Shown here: positions 28,409-37,147 of the stretch, one piece after another
How positions within the stretch are numbered: the stretch's first letter is position 1
Layout of the letters: each line of letters begins with the position of its first letter
From: Clostridium kluyveri DSM 555
Lineage (GTDB): Bacteria > Bacillota > Clostridia > Clostridiales > Clostridiaceae
DNA length: 64,000 nt
Assembly (NCBI RefSeq): GCF_000016505.1
Contig: NC_009706.1
Location: 3,534,001-3,598,000, forward strand
Direction of reading: 5' to 3'
Made by a program: the position numbers and the translations under genes
Notes under the pieces: generated by a model
Told to the model about the DNA's origin: nothing
What the model saw: the letters and a program-made list of their open reading frames with translations, nothing else
Database searches by the model: none

Positions 28409-28437
28409 ATTTTACATGTAATTTTTAGAATTTTCAA
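28409..28437 (-). promoter_or_regulatory. promoter of the GEMM-I riboswitch operon
   Basis: Minus strand: TTGAAA (28437-28432), 17 bases, TAAAAT (28414-28409), with TG directly before the -10. The transcription start would fall near 28402, a few bases before the aptamer, so this unit is independent of the ldh operon that ends at 28509. Confidence 0.7.
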
Positions 28438-28508
28438 GAATAATATCTAAACTTTACCTTAATTTTTTATTTTTTAAAAGATTATTCATTATTTAATTAA
28501 ACTTTTCT

Positions 28509-29915
28509 TCAATCTACCATATCTCCTTGATTTAAAATGCCATTTGGATCAAATACTTTCTTAATTCCTTCCATAATTTCAATTTCCCTTTTACTGAATT
28601 GAAGAGGCATATGTTTTTTTCTCAGTTTTCCAGTTCCATGTTCTGCAGTTATCGTTCCTCCATATTTTATAGCAGTTTTATATATGGCTTCTTTAAGCTC
28701 TTCATAATTAGCAGGTAGTTTCCCATTATCACCCATAATAAAATTGTGAATATTTCCATCTCCTATATGTCCGAGAGAAACAATTTTATTGTCATATTCT
28801 TTAGTCAACCTCTTTACATCATCAAAAAAATCAGGTACAGAGGAAGGTGGTACAGCTACATCCATAATATCCGCTATATTATTTTTGTAAGGACCATATG
28901 CATTACTTCTTATCTCCAAGAGATGCCTTTGTTCTTTTTCAGTTTCTGCTATAATGCTGTCTACAGAATTGTGTCTCTCACATATTTCTACTAATTTTTC
29001 ACTATTTGAATATAGATCCTCTTCGCTGGCATAGTCAAGTATAAACATCAAGTCCACGGATCCTTTAACTGCAGGCCACTTAGTTCCAAGCTGCTTGGCT
29101 GATTCTTCACATATAACCCTATCCATATACTCAATGGCAAGAGGTGTAATTCCCTCCTGTAGTATTTCAGGTACTGCATCACAAGCTTCTCTCTGGCTAT
29201 TGAATGAAACCAGTAATGTTCCATTATATTTACTTGCAGCATATAATCTCAATGTAACTTTTGTAATAACTCCAAGGGTTCCTTCTCCGCCTATCATAAG
29301 TTGAAGCAGATCATAACCCATATTATTCTTTAATAACTTTCCACCCAGTGTAACGATTTCTCCTGTAGCAAGAACCACTTCCAATGCCTTAACATGATTT
29401 CTCATAATTCCATGTTTTACTGCCCTGGTACCTCCAGCATTTGCTGCCACCATCCCTCCAACTTGTGCTCCTTCATCTCCCGGATGAACTGGAAAAAACA
29501 GCTTACCATTTTTGCTTAATACTTCTAATAATTGTGCTAGTGTTGCTCCAGCTTCCATGGTAATCATAATATTCTTTTCATCAAATTCCACAACTTTGTT
29601 TAATCTTTCTATGGATAAAATAATACTTGGCTGTGTGGGTATGGCTCCTGCAACTACTCCTGTTCCACCCCCTCTAACTACTACAGGCAACAATTCCTTG
29701 TTTGCATATTTTAATATTTTTGATATTTCCTCTGGGGACGCCGGTTTTACCACCACACAATCTTTACATGCTTCAGGACGAAGTAAAGATTCAGTTTCAT
29801 CATAAAGATACCTCTGCATCTTAGATAAATCACTTGTAACCCAATCTTCTCCTACAATTGCTTTTAAATTTTCAACTACCTTCTCGGGTGAATTTTTAAT
29901 TAAATCTGTATTCAT
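28509..29915 (-). CDS. FAD-linked lactate/glycolate dehydrogenase (GlcD/LctD family)
   Basis: 468 residues from the ATG at 29915 with GAAGGG upstream; the longer TTG-started frame overlaps the end of etfA. FAD-binding PCMH domain (VVRGGGTGVVAGAIPTQPSIILSIERLNKV ... HPGDEGAQVGGMVAANAGGTRAVKHG), then an FAD-oxidase C-domain ending SLGHIGDGNIHNFI and ITAEHGTGKLRKKHM. As third gene after etfB and etfA it corresponds to the LctBCD-type complex of acetogens, in which lactate oxidation with NAD+ is driven by flavin-based electron confurcation. Whether lactate, glycolate or another 2-hydroxy acid is the substrate is not visible. Expression should follow the T-box leader upstream of etfB. Confidence 0.88.
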   Translation of the reverse strand: MNTDLIKNSPEKVVENLKAIVGEDWVTSDLSKMQRYLYDETESLLRPEACKDCVVVKPASPEEISKILKYANKELLPVVVRGGGTGVVAGAIPTQPSIILSIERLNKVVEFDEKNIMITMEAGATLAQLLEVLSKNGKLFFPVHPGDEGAQVGGMVAANAGGTRAVKHGIMRNHVKALEVVLATGEIVTLGGKLLKNNMGYDLLQLMIGGEGTLGVITKVTLRLYAASKYNGTLLVSFNSQREACDAVPEILQEGITPLAIEYMDRVICEESAKQLGTKWPAVKGSVDLMFILDYASEEDLYSNSEKLVEICERHNSVDSIIAETEKEQRHLLEIRSNAYGPYKNNIADIMDVAVPPSSVPDFFDDVKRLTKEYDNKIVSLGHIGDGNIHNFIMGDNGKLPANYEELKEAIYKTAIKYGGTITAEHGTGKLRKKHMPLQFSKREIEIMEGIKKVFDPNGILNQGDMVD

Positions 29916-29938
29916 TTTTATCCCTTCTTCTTTATTAT

Positions 29939-30937
29939 TTAACAATTTATAGTTTCTAAACTGCTTTCTTTTATCTTAGTTATCAAATCAGGTATTACCT
30001 TATACATATCATCAACTATTCCGTAGTCTGCTATATTAAATATAGGAGCTGAAGGATCTGTATTGATTGCAACAATAAACCCCGATTCTTTCATTCCTGC
30101 AAGGTGCTGCGGTGCTCCTGAAATTCCACAAGCTATATATAATTTAGGTTTTACCCTGTTGCCGCTGTATCCTACTTGAAAGTCCTTGGATATAAACCCT
30201 TCTTCAACTATTTCCCTGCTGGCTCCAACTACACCTCCCAGCAAATCCGCTAACTCCTTTAACATAGCCATATCTTCTGCCTTTTTCAATCCTTTACCCG
30301 CTGCCACTACTACATTTGCATCAGATATATTAATTTCCTGGGATCTAAGTTGTGTTATCACTTTTACCAGTTCATTTTCGAGTCTTAAAGCCTCTACCTT
30401 TAAAATATCTCCCTGCCTTTTAGCATCTCTTGTGCCCTCGTCAAATTCTTTATATCTCACTGTAGCCATCTGGGGATATGTGTATGTTTTTATATGAGCC
30501 AGTATATTTTCGCTAAAAGCCGGTCTTATCTGAACCAATTTTCTATCTTCATCGATTTCAAGACCTGTACAATCTGCTGTAAGTCCCGTATTTAAGGACG
30601 CTGCCAGCCTAGGTGCCAATGATCTTCCCAGGGTAGTGGCACCAATCAAAAAAATTTCAGGTTTGATATCTTTAATTAAATTCTTCAGGTTAATTGTATA
30701 GGTTACTTCTTCTGGTAGATTAAACATATCATCCTGTATATAAAATACCTTATCTGCTCCCCTATATATAAGTTCTTCGGCCTCTATACCATCTGCTCCT
30801 AACACAACACTGTACACCGGAGCATTTAATTTATCAGAAAGCTGCCTTGCTTTTCCCAGAAGTTCATAACTGACTTTATGAATTTGTCCATTTTTTTGTT
30901 CTGCAAATACCAATATACCACTATATTCCTTACCCAC
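29939..30937 (-). CDS. etfA: Electron transfer flavoprotein alpha subunit
   Basis: 332 residues. The N-terminal ETF domain (YSGILVFAEQKNGQIHKVSYELLGKARQLSDKL) and the C-terminal FAD domain with the signature LYIACGISGAPQHLAGMKESGFIVAINTDPSAPIFNIADYGIVDD are complete. There is no N-terminal ferredoxin-like cysteine cluster, which some bifurcating LctC proteins carry, so ferredoxin would have to dock differently. Pairs with EtfB encoded two bases upstream and passes electrons to or from the FAD-dehydrogenase encoded next. Confidence 0.95.
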   Translation of the reverse strand: MGKEYSGILVFAEQKNGQIHKVSYELLGKARQLSDKLNAPVYSVVLGADGIEAEELIYRGADKVFYIQDDMFNLPEEVTYTINLKNLIKDIKPEIFLIGATTLGRSLAPRLAASLNTGLTADCTGLEIDEDRKLVQIRPAFSENILAHIKTYTYPQMATVRYKEFDEGTRDAKRQGDILKVEALRLENELVKVITQLRSQEINISDANVVVAAGKGLKKAEDMAMLKELADLLGGVVGASREIVEEGFISKDFQVGYSGNRVKPKLYIACGISGAPQHLAGMKESGFIVAINTDPSAPIFNIADYGIVDDMYKVIPDLITKIKESSLETINC

Positions 30938-30939
30938 TA

Positions 30940-31743
30940 CTACACCTCCAAAACCTTAATCTTTTTAAATATATTAATTAATTCATTCTCTGCCTCAACA
31001 GTATCTGACTCCCTATAAATTTTTCCCTGTCTTTTTTCTATTTGGGGAATTTCTATTTTCTTTACTTTTGTAGGTGAACCCTTAAAGCCAACATTATCCT
31101 CATTCAAAAATTCTTCTAAATCCTCAAGCTTTAATATCTTAATCTCTGCTTTTCTGGCTTTCATCTTATTTTTAAAAGAAGGCAATCTTGGATGATTGAT
31201 ATCCTTTGTAACTGTAATAAGACATGGAAATTTTATACTTTTTAAATAAGTTCCTTCCCAGATTTCAGAATGTACCTCCATGCTGTCCTTATTCATTTCT
31301 GTAATTTTACTTACATAACTTGCATGAGGTATATTTAAAAATTCTGCAACTTCGGGACCAACCTGTCCTGTATCTCCATCTACAGTCTTTTCTCCAGCGA
31401 TTACCAGATCATAGGCTCCCAACTTTTTAATGGCACTGGCAAGTATTTTAGAAGTCGCCTTTGTATCTGAACCTCCAAATTTTCTATCACTTACAAGCAC
31501 TCCTTCATGAGCACCCCTTGCAATACATTCTTTTAACGCACTTTCTGTATTTGGAGGCCCCATACTTACAGCAGTAACTCTGGCATCGATATTTTCAGCT
31601 ATTTGAACTGCTGTTTCCAGTGCATTTAAATCAAAAGGATTGATTTCTGCACTGGCAGATGTTCTATCTACTACTCCCTTTTCTCTGTCAAATTTTACTT
31701 TTTCCATATCCGGAACTTGTTTAACTAAAACTATAATATCCAT
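30940..31743 (-). CDS. etfB: Electron transfer flavoprotein beta subunit
   Basis: 267 residues from the ATG at 31743. MDIIVLVKQVPDMEKVKFDREKG is the family N-terminus and GGAAAG lies upstream; any longer frame would run into the T-box leader. The domain holds AVSMGPPNTESALKECIARGAHEGVLVSD and VIAGEKTVDGDTGQVGPEVAEFLNIP, the second being the nucleotide-binding segment (NAD-binding bifurcating FAD in EtfB of this kind). First gene of the etfB-etfA-ldh operon. Confidence 0.95.
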   Translation of the reverse strand: MDIIVLVKQVPDMEKVKFDREKGVVDRTSASAEINPFDLNALETAVQIAENIDARVTAVSMGPPNTESALKECIARGAHEGVLVSDRKFGGSDTKATSKILASAIKKLGAYDLVIAGEKTVDGDTGQVGPEVAEFLNIPHASYVSKITEMNKDSMEVHSEIWEGTYLKSIKFPCLITVTKDINHPRLPSFKNKMKARKAEIKILKLEDLEEFLNEDNVGFKGSPTKVKKIEIPQIEKRQGKIYRESDTVEAENELINIFKKIKVLEV

Positions 31744-31780
31744 TAAAGCTTCTTTCCTTTCTCTCAAACAAATGGCAAAT

Positions 31781-32015
31781 AAAAAGACAGACCTATTTCG
31801 CTGGGGCGAAATGTCTGCCGCGGTACCACCCATTTTTTTACTTGATTTAAATAACGATTTACATAACCGGATCAGCTTACTTGAATTTCAGCCTACAGCT
31901 TCAAGATGATTTTCGAAATGCGTATTTATGGGTTCACATCTTTATCCCACTCTCTTTGAAATACTTGACATATCTACTTTATCTTATCATCGCCTTTATC
32001 TATTTGAAAAACAGT
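31781..32015 (-). ncRNA. T-box leader of etfB-etfA-ldh, specifier tentatively GCU (Ala)
   Basis: The T-box core TGGGTGGTACCGCGG is exact (31832-31818, minus strand). Stem I elements lie upstream: GCGATGATAAG (K-turn side, about 31993), AAAGTA (loop-E strand), AGAGAG, the apical GTGAACCC and, on the 3' side, TTGAAGCTG followed by CTGA (second K-turn strand). The triplet after the loop-E GAA is GCT (31899-31897), pointing to tRNA-Ala; this reading is tentative. A terminator stem AGACATTTCGC/GCGAAATAGGTCT with TTTTT follows (about 31781-31818) and excludes the antiterminator. Confidence 0.88.
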
Positions 32016-32048
32016 CTACTATAAATTTAATCTTATGTCAATAAAAAT

Positions 32049-33335
32049 TTATTTGAGTTTTTCAATTAAAATCTTGCCTATCCTCTTCTTATTACACTTT
32101 AACACAGTGAATTCATAATTTTCATAGTTAACCTTATCATTGACCTTTGGATATGAATTTAACTTGGAATAAATCCATCCCCCCAAGGTGTCAACATTTT
32201 CAGACTTGATATCAATTTGAAGAAGATCATTTACATCTTCAAGAATAAGTTTTCCATCTACAACATACTTGTTGTCTTCAGTTTTATTGATTTCTGTTCC
32301 TTCTTCATCAAATTCATCTTGAATCTCACCTACAATTTCCTCCAGGATATCTTCAATTGTAACTAGCCCAAGTGTTCCTCCATATTCATCAATAATTATG
32401 GCTATCTGGGATTTTTCTTTTTTAAACACCTTCAGCAGATCGCTTATAGGCATCCACTTTGGAATAAATTTAACCTTCCGAATAATATCTTTTATATTTT
32501 TATCTCCCTGAATCTGCTGTTTATACAGATCTTTAATATGTATAAATCCAATAACATTATCCTTGTTATATGTACAAATAGGATACCTAGTGTGCTGTCT
32601 ATCCATCACAACTTTTATAATATCTTCTAGGGAATCCTCTGAAAAAATACAGGTCATGTCAGTACGCGGTACCATAATATCTTTTACAGTCTTCTCGGAA
32701 AAATCAAATATATTATCCACAAAGGTTAATTCTGTCTTATCTATCAATCCACTTTTATAACTTTCTTCAAGTAATAGTTTTATTTCATCGTCAGTGTAGG
32801 CTGTCTCATGCTCATCCCACTGTGAAATTCCAAATATCTTCAGCACTAAATCAGTACTGTGATTAAAGGCCCACATTATAGGATAGGTTGCCTTGTAAAA
32901 TATAATAAGAGGCAGGGATGTATACATGGCTATTTTTTCTGTATTTATAATAGCTAGTGATTTAGGAGTCAATTCACCAAGTACTATATGAAAAGCAGTT
33001 ATAATTGAAAAACCAATAACAAGAGAAATAGAATGCACTACCCCTTCTGAAAAATGAAATAAATTAAATAAAGGCATAAGTACATTGGCAACTGCGGGCT
33101 CTCCTACCCACCCTAACCCTAAAGAGGCTAAAGTTATTCCCAATTGGCATGCAGACAAATATGAATTTAAATCTTTAATGACTTTTAAAGTAAATTTTGC
33201 ATTTCTGCTTCCTTCAGCCACCAGGGTTTCTATTCTGGATTTTCTGACTTTTACTACTGCAAATTCCGCAGCAACAAAAAAAGCATTCATGAATATGAGT
33301 AAAAACACAATAATCATATTTATTAAAAAAACCAT
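32049..33335 (-). CDS. CNNM/HlyC-CorC family transport or stress protein
   Basis: 428 residues: an N-terminal DUF21/CNNM membrane domain (NAFFVAAEFAVVKVRKSRI ... ELTPKSLAIINTEKIA), two CBS domains (VPRTDMTCIFSEDSLEDIIKVVMDRQHTRYPIC and FIPKWMPISDLLKVFKKEKSQIAIIIDEYGGTLGLVTIEDILEEIVG) and a C-terminal CorC_HlyC domain. The family is linked to Mg2+/Co2+ efflux or metal homeostasis; the old hemolysin label is historical. It stands alone, 300 bases upstream of the etf T-box and in the same direction. GGGAG precedes the ATG. Confidence 0.93.
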   Translation of the reverse strand: MVFLINMIIVFLLIFMNAFFVAAEFAVVKVRKSRIETLVAEGSRNAKFTLKVIKDLNSYLSACQLGITLASLGLGWVGEPAVANVLMPLFNLFHFSEGVVHSISLVIGFSIITAFHIVLGELTPKSLAIINTEKIAMYTSLPLIIFYKATYPIMWAFNHSTDLVLKIFGISQWDEHETAYTDDEIKLLLEESYKSGLIDKTELTFVDNIFDFSEKTVKDIMVPRTDMTCIFSEDSLEDIIKVVMDRQHTRYPICTYNKDNVIGFIHIKDLYKQQIQGDKNIKDIIRKVKFIPKWMPISDLLKVFKKEKSQIAIIIDEYGGTLGLVTIEDILEEIVGEIQDEFDEEGTEINKTEDNKYVVDGKLILEDVNDLLQIDIKSENVDTLGGWIYSKLNSYPKVNDKVNYENYEFTVLKCNKKRIGKILIEKLK

Positions 33336-33515
33336 ATAAATATAACTCCCTTTCTAAAGTAACCCAAGTAGATAGTCTATGACCAATACTATCATATTTT
33401 TGTTTCTTTAACAATATAAAACAAATGAAAGGTACTTTGTGTTTTATATAAATTAAGATATATTTTCCTGCTTTCCCACTTCATATTGATTTATTCATCT
33501 TATCATAAAAAAGTT

Positions 33516-34694
33516 TTAAATATACTCTTCTCTTTTTTCAGCTGCAATTATGCTCCATGCTAAAAAGAATATAGTCCATGCAATCATTATCAAACTGGCA
33601 GATAAGGTATTTATGTAGTATGCACCTGTATCTTGTACAATTTGCCTTGTTATTATAGTTCTGGGGCTGCCAAGCGCTATAAAAAATGCTGGCTTAATAT
33701 ATGACATATCAGATAATGCAGAGATATTTGAAAATATTATGTAAACTACTCCAAATAGTATAGCTATAGATGCTGCTGCTGCATTACTTTTAATTATGGT
33801 AGATACTAAAATACAAAAACTTGTAGCTGCAATTATAAAAATTATCTGTAAAATCATAAATTCAATTAAAAATTTATAAAGAGGTATAATGCCTGATGTA
33901 CCTGGAATGACAGATATAAATTTATGTAAATCCACATTTTGTATACTGCTGTGTTTAAAGGCGGGTCCTATGGGAACTGGATACTTGAAGCTGTCAAAGC
34001 CATATACAAATTCTCCAAATAAAAAGATTAGAAGATTAAAAATAGCTACAAGTGCGGAAGTTGAAATAGTACAAGCTAAAAATTTTCCAAGTATAAGTTT
34101 TGACTTTGTAATAGGTCTTAAAAGCAGAAGCTTTAACGTAGGAGGTGTATATTCACTGGAAACGCTATCTATTGACATAAAAACTACTGCTAAAAATATG
34201 ACTATCATACCATATTCCAAAATCATAATGTAATTACTAAATAATATATATCCTGTGGCCTCAAGTTCACTAATTGGCTTTATATTATTATCTAATAGAT
34301 ATTTTTTATAGGCAATTTCTTCTTTTCTCTGCTCTTTTATGACAGCTTCCATTTTACTGTCATCAACACTTTCCATAAGTTTTACATCTTTTTTCAAAGT
34401 ATCTTTTCAGGCCAGAGGATGGCTTTTTTCAAATTCATAGTCTTTTATCATATTGTCAATGCCATCTATATGTTCCTGAATTTCAGCAATCTTTGCCTTA
34501 TCTTTTACTGATTTTTTTTGCTCCTTATAGTATTGTTGTACATTCTTTGCTTTTTCAAGTCCCCTTTCTCCATTTCCATTATTTACAATCAATACTGAAA
34601 ATGCCGCTGTAATCAACAATATAATAGCACATATTAAAAATTTTTTTCTGTAAAATATTTTAATAATTTCATTTTTAATTATTGCAGAAATCAT
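33516..34694 (-). pseudogene. ABC permease interrupted by an in-frame TGA
   Basis: Two pieces lie in the same frame: 34694-34407 (from MISAIIKNEIIKIFYRKKFL to KSHPLA) and 34397-33516 (MKKDVKLMES to AEKREEYI). Only the codon TGA at 34409-34407 plus three sense codons separate them, so a single change such as TGG to TGA explains the break. Together they give a full-length ABC-2-type permease: a first helix, a long charged external loop, then five helices with SVSSEYTPPTLKLLLLRPITKSKLILGKFLA. The start at 34694 has GGGGGGAG upstream and overlaps the ATPase gene. Probably non-functional unless the stop is read through or is a sequence error. Confidence 0.85.
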
Positions 34695-35409
34695 CTTTTT
34701 CTCCCCCCACAACTTCCACATATCTTTTTTCAAGATTTCCCTTCATATTATTTATCTCTTCTATTCCCTTAATCTCACCTTCATTTAAAAAGGCCACCCT
34801 ATCACACATGGATTCCATTTCACCAAGTATATGGGATGATATAAATATAGTAACTTTCTTCTCCCTGGAATATTTTTTAAATATATTCCTAAAATGAATC
34901 ATTCCACTTGGATCAAGCCCATTGGTAGGTTCATCTAATATCCACACCCTTTTATTTCCCATGAGAACCTGTGCAACCCCAAGTCTCTGTTTCATTCCGA
35001 GGGAATACTTTTTGAATTTATCATCTATCCTGTCCCCCAGCCCCACTAACTTTACGGCCTCCTCTATGTCTGATTGAGCAATATTTCTATCCATCCTTGC
35101 CAGCTGCTTTAAATTTTCAATTCCAGTTAAATAGGGATACATATCCGGTGTCTCCACCACAGCCGCTATATTACTTATAAAGCTTATCCTATTATTTTTA
35201 ATACTTTTTCCATATACATAAATTTCGCCTCTGGTAGGTTTTAAAAATCCCACAATCATCTTTATAGTTGTGGTCTTTCCTGCCCCATTTAGTCCTAAAA
35301 ATCCGAAGATCTCACCTTCATTTACAGTTAAATTCAAATTTTTTACAATTTCTCTTTTTCCTATACTCTTTGACACATTTTCCAATTTTAGCACTTCCAA
35401 AAAGTTCAC
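34675..35409 (-). CDS. ABC transporter ATP-binding protein
   Basis: 244 residues in the longest frame (GTG start at 35409; a TTG or GTG a few codons later is also possible since none has an ideal ribosome binding site). Walker A GLNGAGKTT, signature YSLGMKQRLGVAQ, Walker B VWILDEPTNGLDP and H-loop SSHILGEME are complete. It is of the BcrA/NatA type that pairs with a single ABC-2 permease, here the interrupted gene downstream. Divergently transcribed from a decayed two-component system, suggesting the whole set was an antibiotic-peptide resistance or immunity module that is being lost. Confidence 0.9.
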   Translation of the reverse strand: MNFLEVLKLENVSKSIGKREIVKNLNLTVNEGEIFGFLGLNGAGKTTTIKMIVGFLKPTRGEIYVYGKSIKNNRISFISNIAAVVETPDMYPYLTGIENLKQLARMDRNIAQSDIEEAVKLVGLGDRIDDKFKKYSLGMKQRLGVAQVLMGNKRVWILDEPTNGLDPSGMIHFRNIFKKYSREKKVTIFISSHILGEMESMCDRVAFLNEGEIKGIEEINNMKGNLEKRYVEVVGGEKDDFCNN

Positions 35410-35569
35410 ATCCTTATTTATATAATTACTTCATTATAATGTATTCATATTACAGAACCGGTATATTTTTTATTACAAAATTGATGCTACTTATTAAGAT
35501 TTTATTACAATTACCCAAAAGAGGGAAAAAAGTGTATATAATATGATGTAGATACAATAGAATTTCCAC

Positions 35570-36193
35570 ATGGACAAAAATGTAGTTTTAATTGTAGATG
35601 ATGATGAAAATATACGTGAACTTCTGACCATAATGCTAAAAAATCAAAATATAGATTATCTCTGTGCAAAAGATGGAGTAGAGGCACTTGAAATTTTAAA
35701 AACCAATAAAATAGATCTGATACTTTTAGATATTATGATGCCGAGAATGGATGGCATGATGGCATGTATGAAAATAAGAGAAGACTTGAATCTGCCTATA
35801 ATAATACTATCTGCAAAAATTGATGATGCAGATAAGATAATGGGACTTACCATTGGGGCAGATGACTATATTTCAAAACCTTTTAACCCAATGTTGTTAA
35901 TTGCAAAGGTAAAATCCCATTTAAGGAGATATAAGGACTTCAATTTAAATTTTCATGGCAATTCAAATTTCATTAAAATACAGGACATGCTTATAGATAC
36001 AGATAAACATATTGTGAAAATAGATAATAATGAAATAAATTTGACTCCACATGAATTTGAGATTTTAGCTTTTCTTGCAAAGAACAAAAACAATGTATTG
36101 AGTATAAAACAAATATATGAAAATGTATGGAAGGAACCTTATATGGAACTTAACAGAACCGTTACAGTACATATAAGGAGAAAGTATAGTTGA
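35570..36193 (+). pseudogene. OmpR-family response regulator truncated at its C-terminus
   Basis: 207 residues. The receiver domain is intact (LIVDDDENIRELL, phospho-acceptor Asp in LILLDIMMPRMDGM, ISKPF lysine). The winged-helix DNA-binding domain is cut right after RTVTVHIRR, before the final wing (normally IREKIE...KTVWGVGYK). The next bases continue, in another frame, with the last 28 codons of a histidine kinase (36183-36269). A deletion of roughly 1.3 kb must have removed the regulator's tail and nearly all of the kinase. DNA binding is probably impaired. Confidence 0.85.
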
Positions 36194-36269
36194 AAGGCAT
36201 GGTGGAAACATATGTGCAAATTGTGAAAAAGATATGATTACTTTTACAATATCAATACCTCTAAACTAA
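36183..36269 (+). pseudogene. histidine kinase C-terminal remnant
   Basis: The frame starting AGT at 36183 reads SIVERHGGNICANCEKDM and then ITFTISIPLN followed by TAA. This is the standard end of a HATPase_c domain (SIVErHGG...F.i.iPl). No other part of the kinase remains. It overlaps the out-of-frame end of the response regulator and marks the deletion junction near 36180. Confidence 0.8.
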
Positions 36270-36354
36270 ACCGTAAAAATAATTATGTTTATTCATTTAG
36301 GAAATCTAAAAATATTTATTCTTAGCTGCCATATACCGATTATGTGAATGAATA

Positions 36355-37011
36355 CTACAATAGTTCAAACTTATTTTTATAAAAATCAATCAGTCCATCT
36401 CGTTTCATTTGTGCAAGTTCCCTAGACAGAGCACTGCGATCTACATTCAAGTAACCAGCCATAGCTTCTCTATTAAATGGGATTCTAACAATCCGTGCTT
36501 TGGATTCATGGCAAACCTTAGTTAAGTAAGTTAAAACTTTATCGCGAATGGTTGGCATAATTAGACAATCGTTACGATCATGTAACTCCAATGCCCTTTC
36601 CGCAATACTGTCAAAAAAGTTGAGGAGCAATTGCTCATGAGCTATACAAAGTTTTTTGCAACGACTCAACACATTTCTGACAGGAATAAAAAGCACAGCA
36701 AGGGACTCCAGTGCCTGTACCGACATAGGACACTTCCGTTTACCACTGGCAGCTGTTAAGATGGCAGTATAACCACCTGGATAATGTAGTGAAACAATAA
36801 TTTGTTTACCTGTGATACTCAATTTAGTGCTTCGGGCACTACCCTTCAGTATAATGCCAATATCATTAACAGAGTCCCCTTCGCAGACAACCATTTCACC
36901 TTTTTCATATTCTTTGCGCATCGCAGATAAACATATGAGCATTTTTTCAATATCATTCGGTTCAATACCGGAAAACAAATGTGATTGCACCAAAATATCT
37001 AAATCATCCAT
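36355..37011 (-). CDS. Crp/Fnr family transcriptional regulator
   Basis: 218 residues: an N-terminal cyclic-nucleotide-binding-like barrel (LFSGIEPNDIEKMLICLSAMRKEYEKGEMVVCEGDSVNDIGIILKGSA) and a C-terminal helix-turn-helix (REAMAGYLNVDRSALSRELAQMKRDGLI). The barrel lacks the full Arg/Ser set of cAMP-binding CRP, and there is no N-terminal FNR-type cysteine cluster, so the signal is unknown. Divergent from the LUD-domain gene, with a perfect 14-bp palindrome between them (37030-37043) that is the likely binding site. Confidence 0.9.
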   Translation of the reverse strand: MDDLDILVQSHLFSGIEPNDIEKMLICLSAMRKEYEKGEMVVCEGDSVNDIGIILKGSARSTKLSITGKQIIVSLHYPGGYTAILTAASGKRKCPMSVQALESLAVLFIPVRNVLSRCKKLCIAHEQLLLNFFDSIAERALELHDRNDCLIMPTIRDKVLTYLTKVCHESKARIVRIPFNREAMAGYLNVDRSALSRELAQMKRDGLIDFYKNKFELL

Positions 37012-37029
37012 AAGAACACCTCATTTTCC

Positions 37030-37043
37030 GTTGCATGTGCAAC
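37030..37043. promoter_or_regulatory. Crp-like operator in the divergent promoter
   Basis: GTTGCATGTGCAAC is a perfect 14-bp palindrome 19 bases upstream of the crp-like start codon. On the other side, TATAAT (37058-37063) serves the LUD-domain gene, with the palindrome in place of its -35 box, as expected for an activator-dependent promoter. Confidence 0.7.
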
Positions 37044-37147
37044 ATACTTTCTATTTGTATAATACTATACTTATAAAAAACAGGGAAGTATATAATAAGA
37101 AATACTCCTATAAAAACATTTTTATCAACCAAAATGGAGGAACAAAT

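Noticed and set aside
31744-31833. N-terminal extension of EtfB (30 codons starting MGGTAADISPQ)
   Set aside because: These codons are the complement of the T-box core and terminator; the family start and ribosome binding site are at 31743.
36812-37147. Long upstream part of the LUD-protein reading frame
   Set aside because: It is antisense to the Crp-like gene and crosses the promoter; GGAGG precedes the ATG at 37148.
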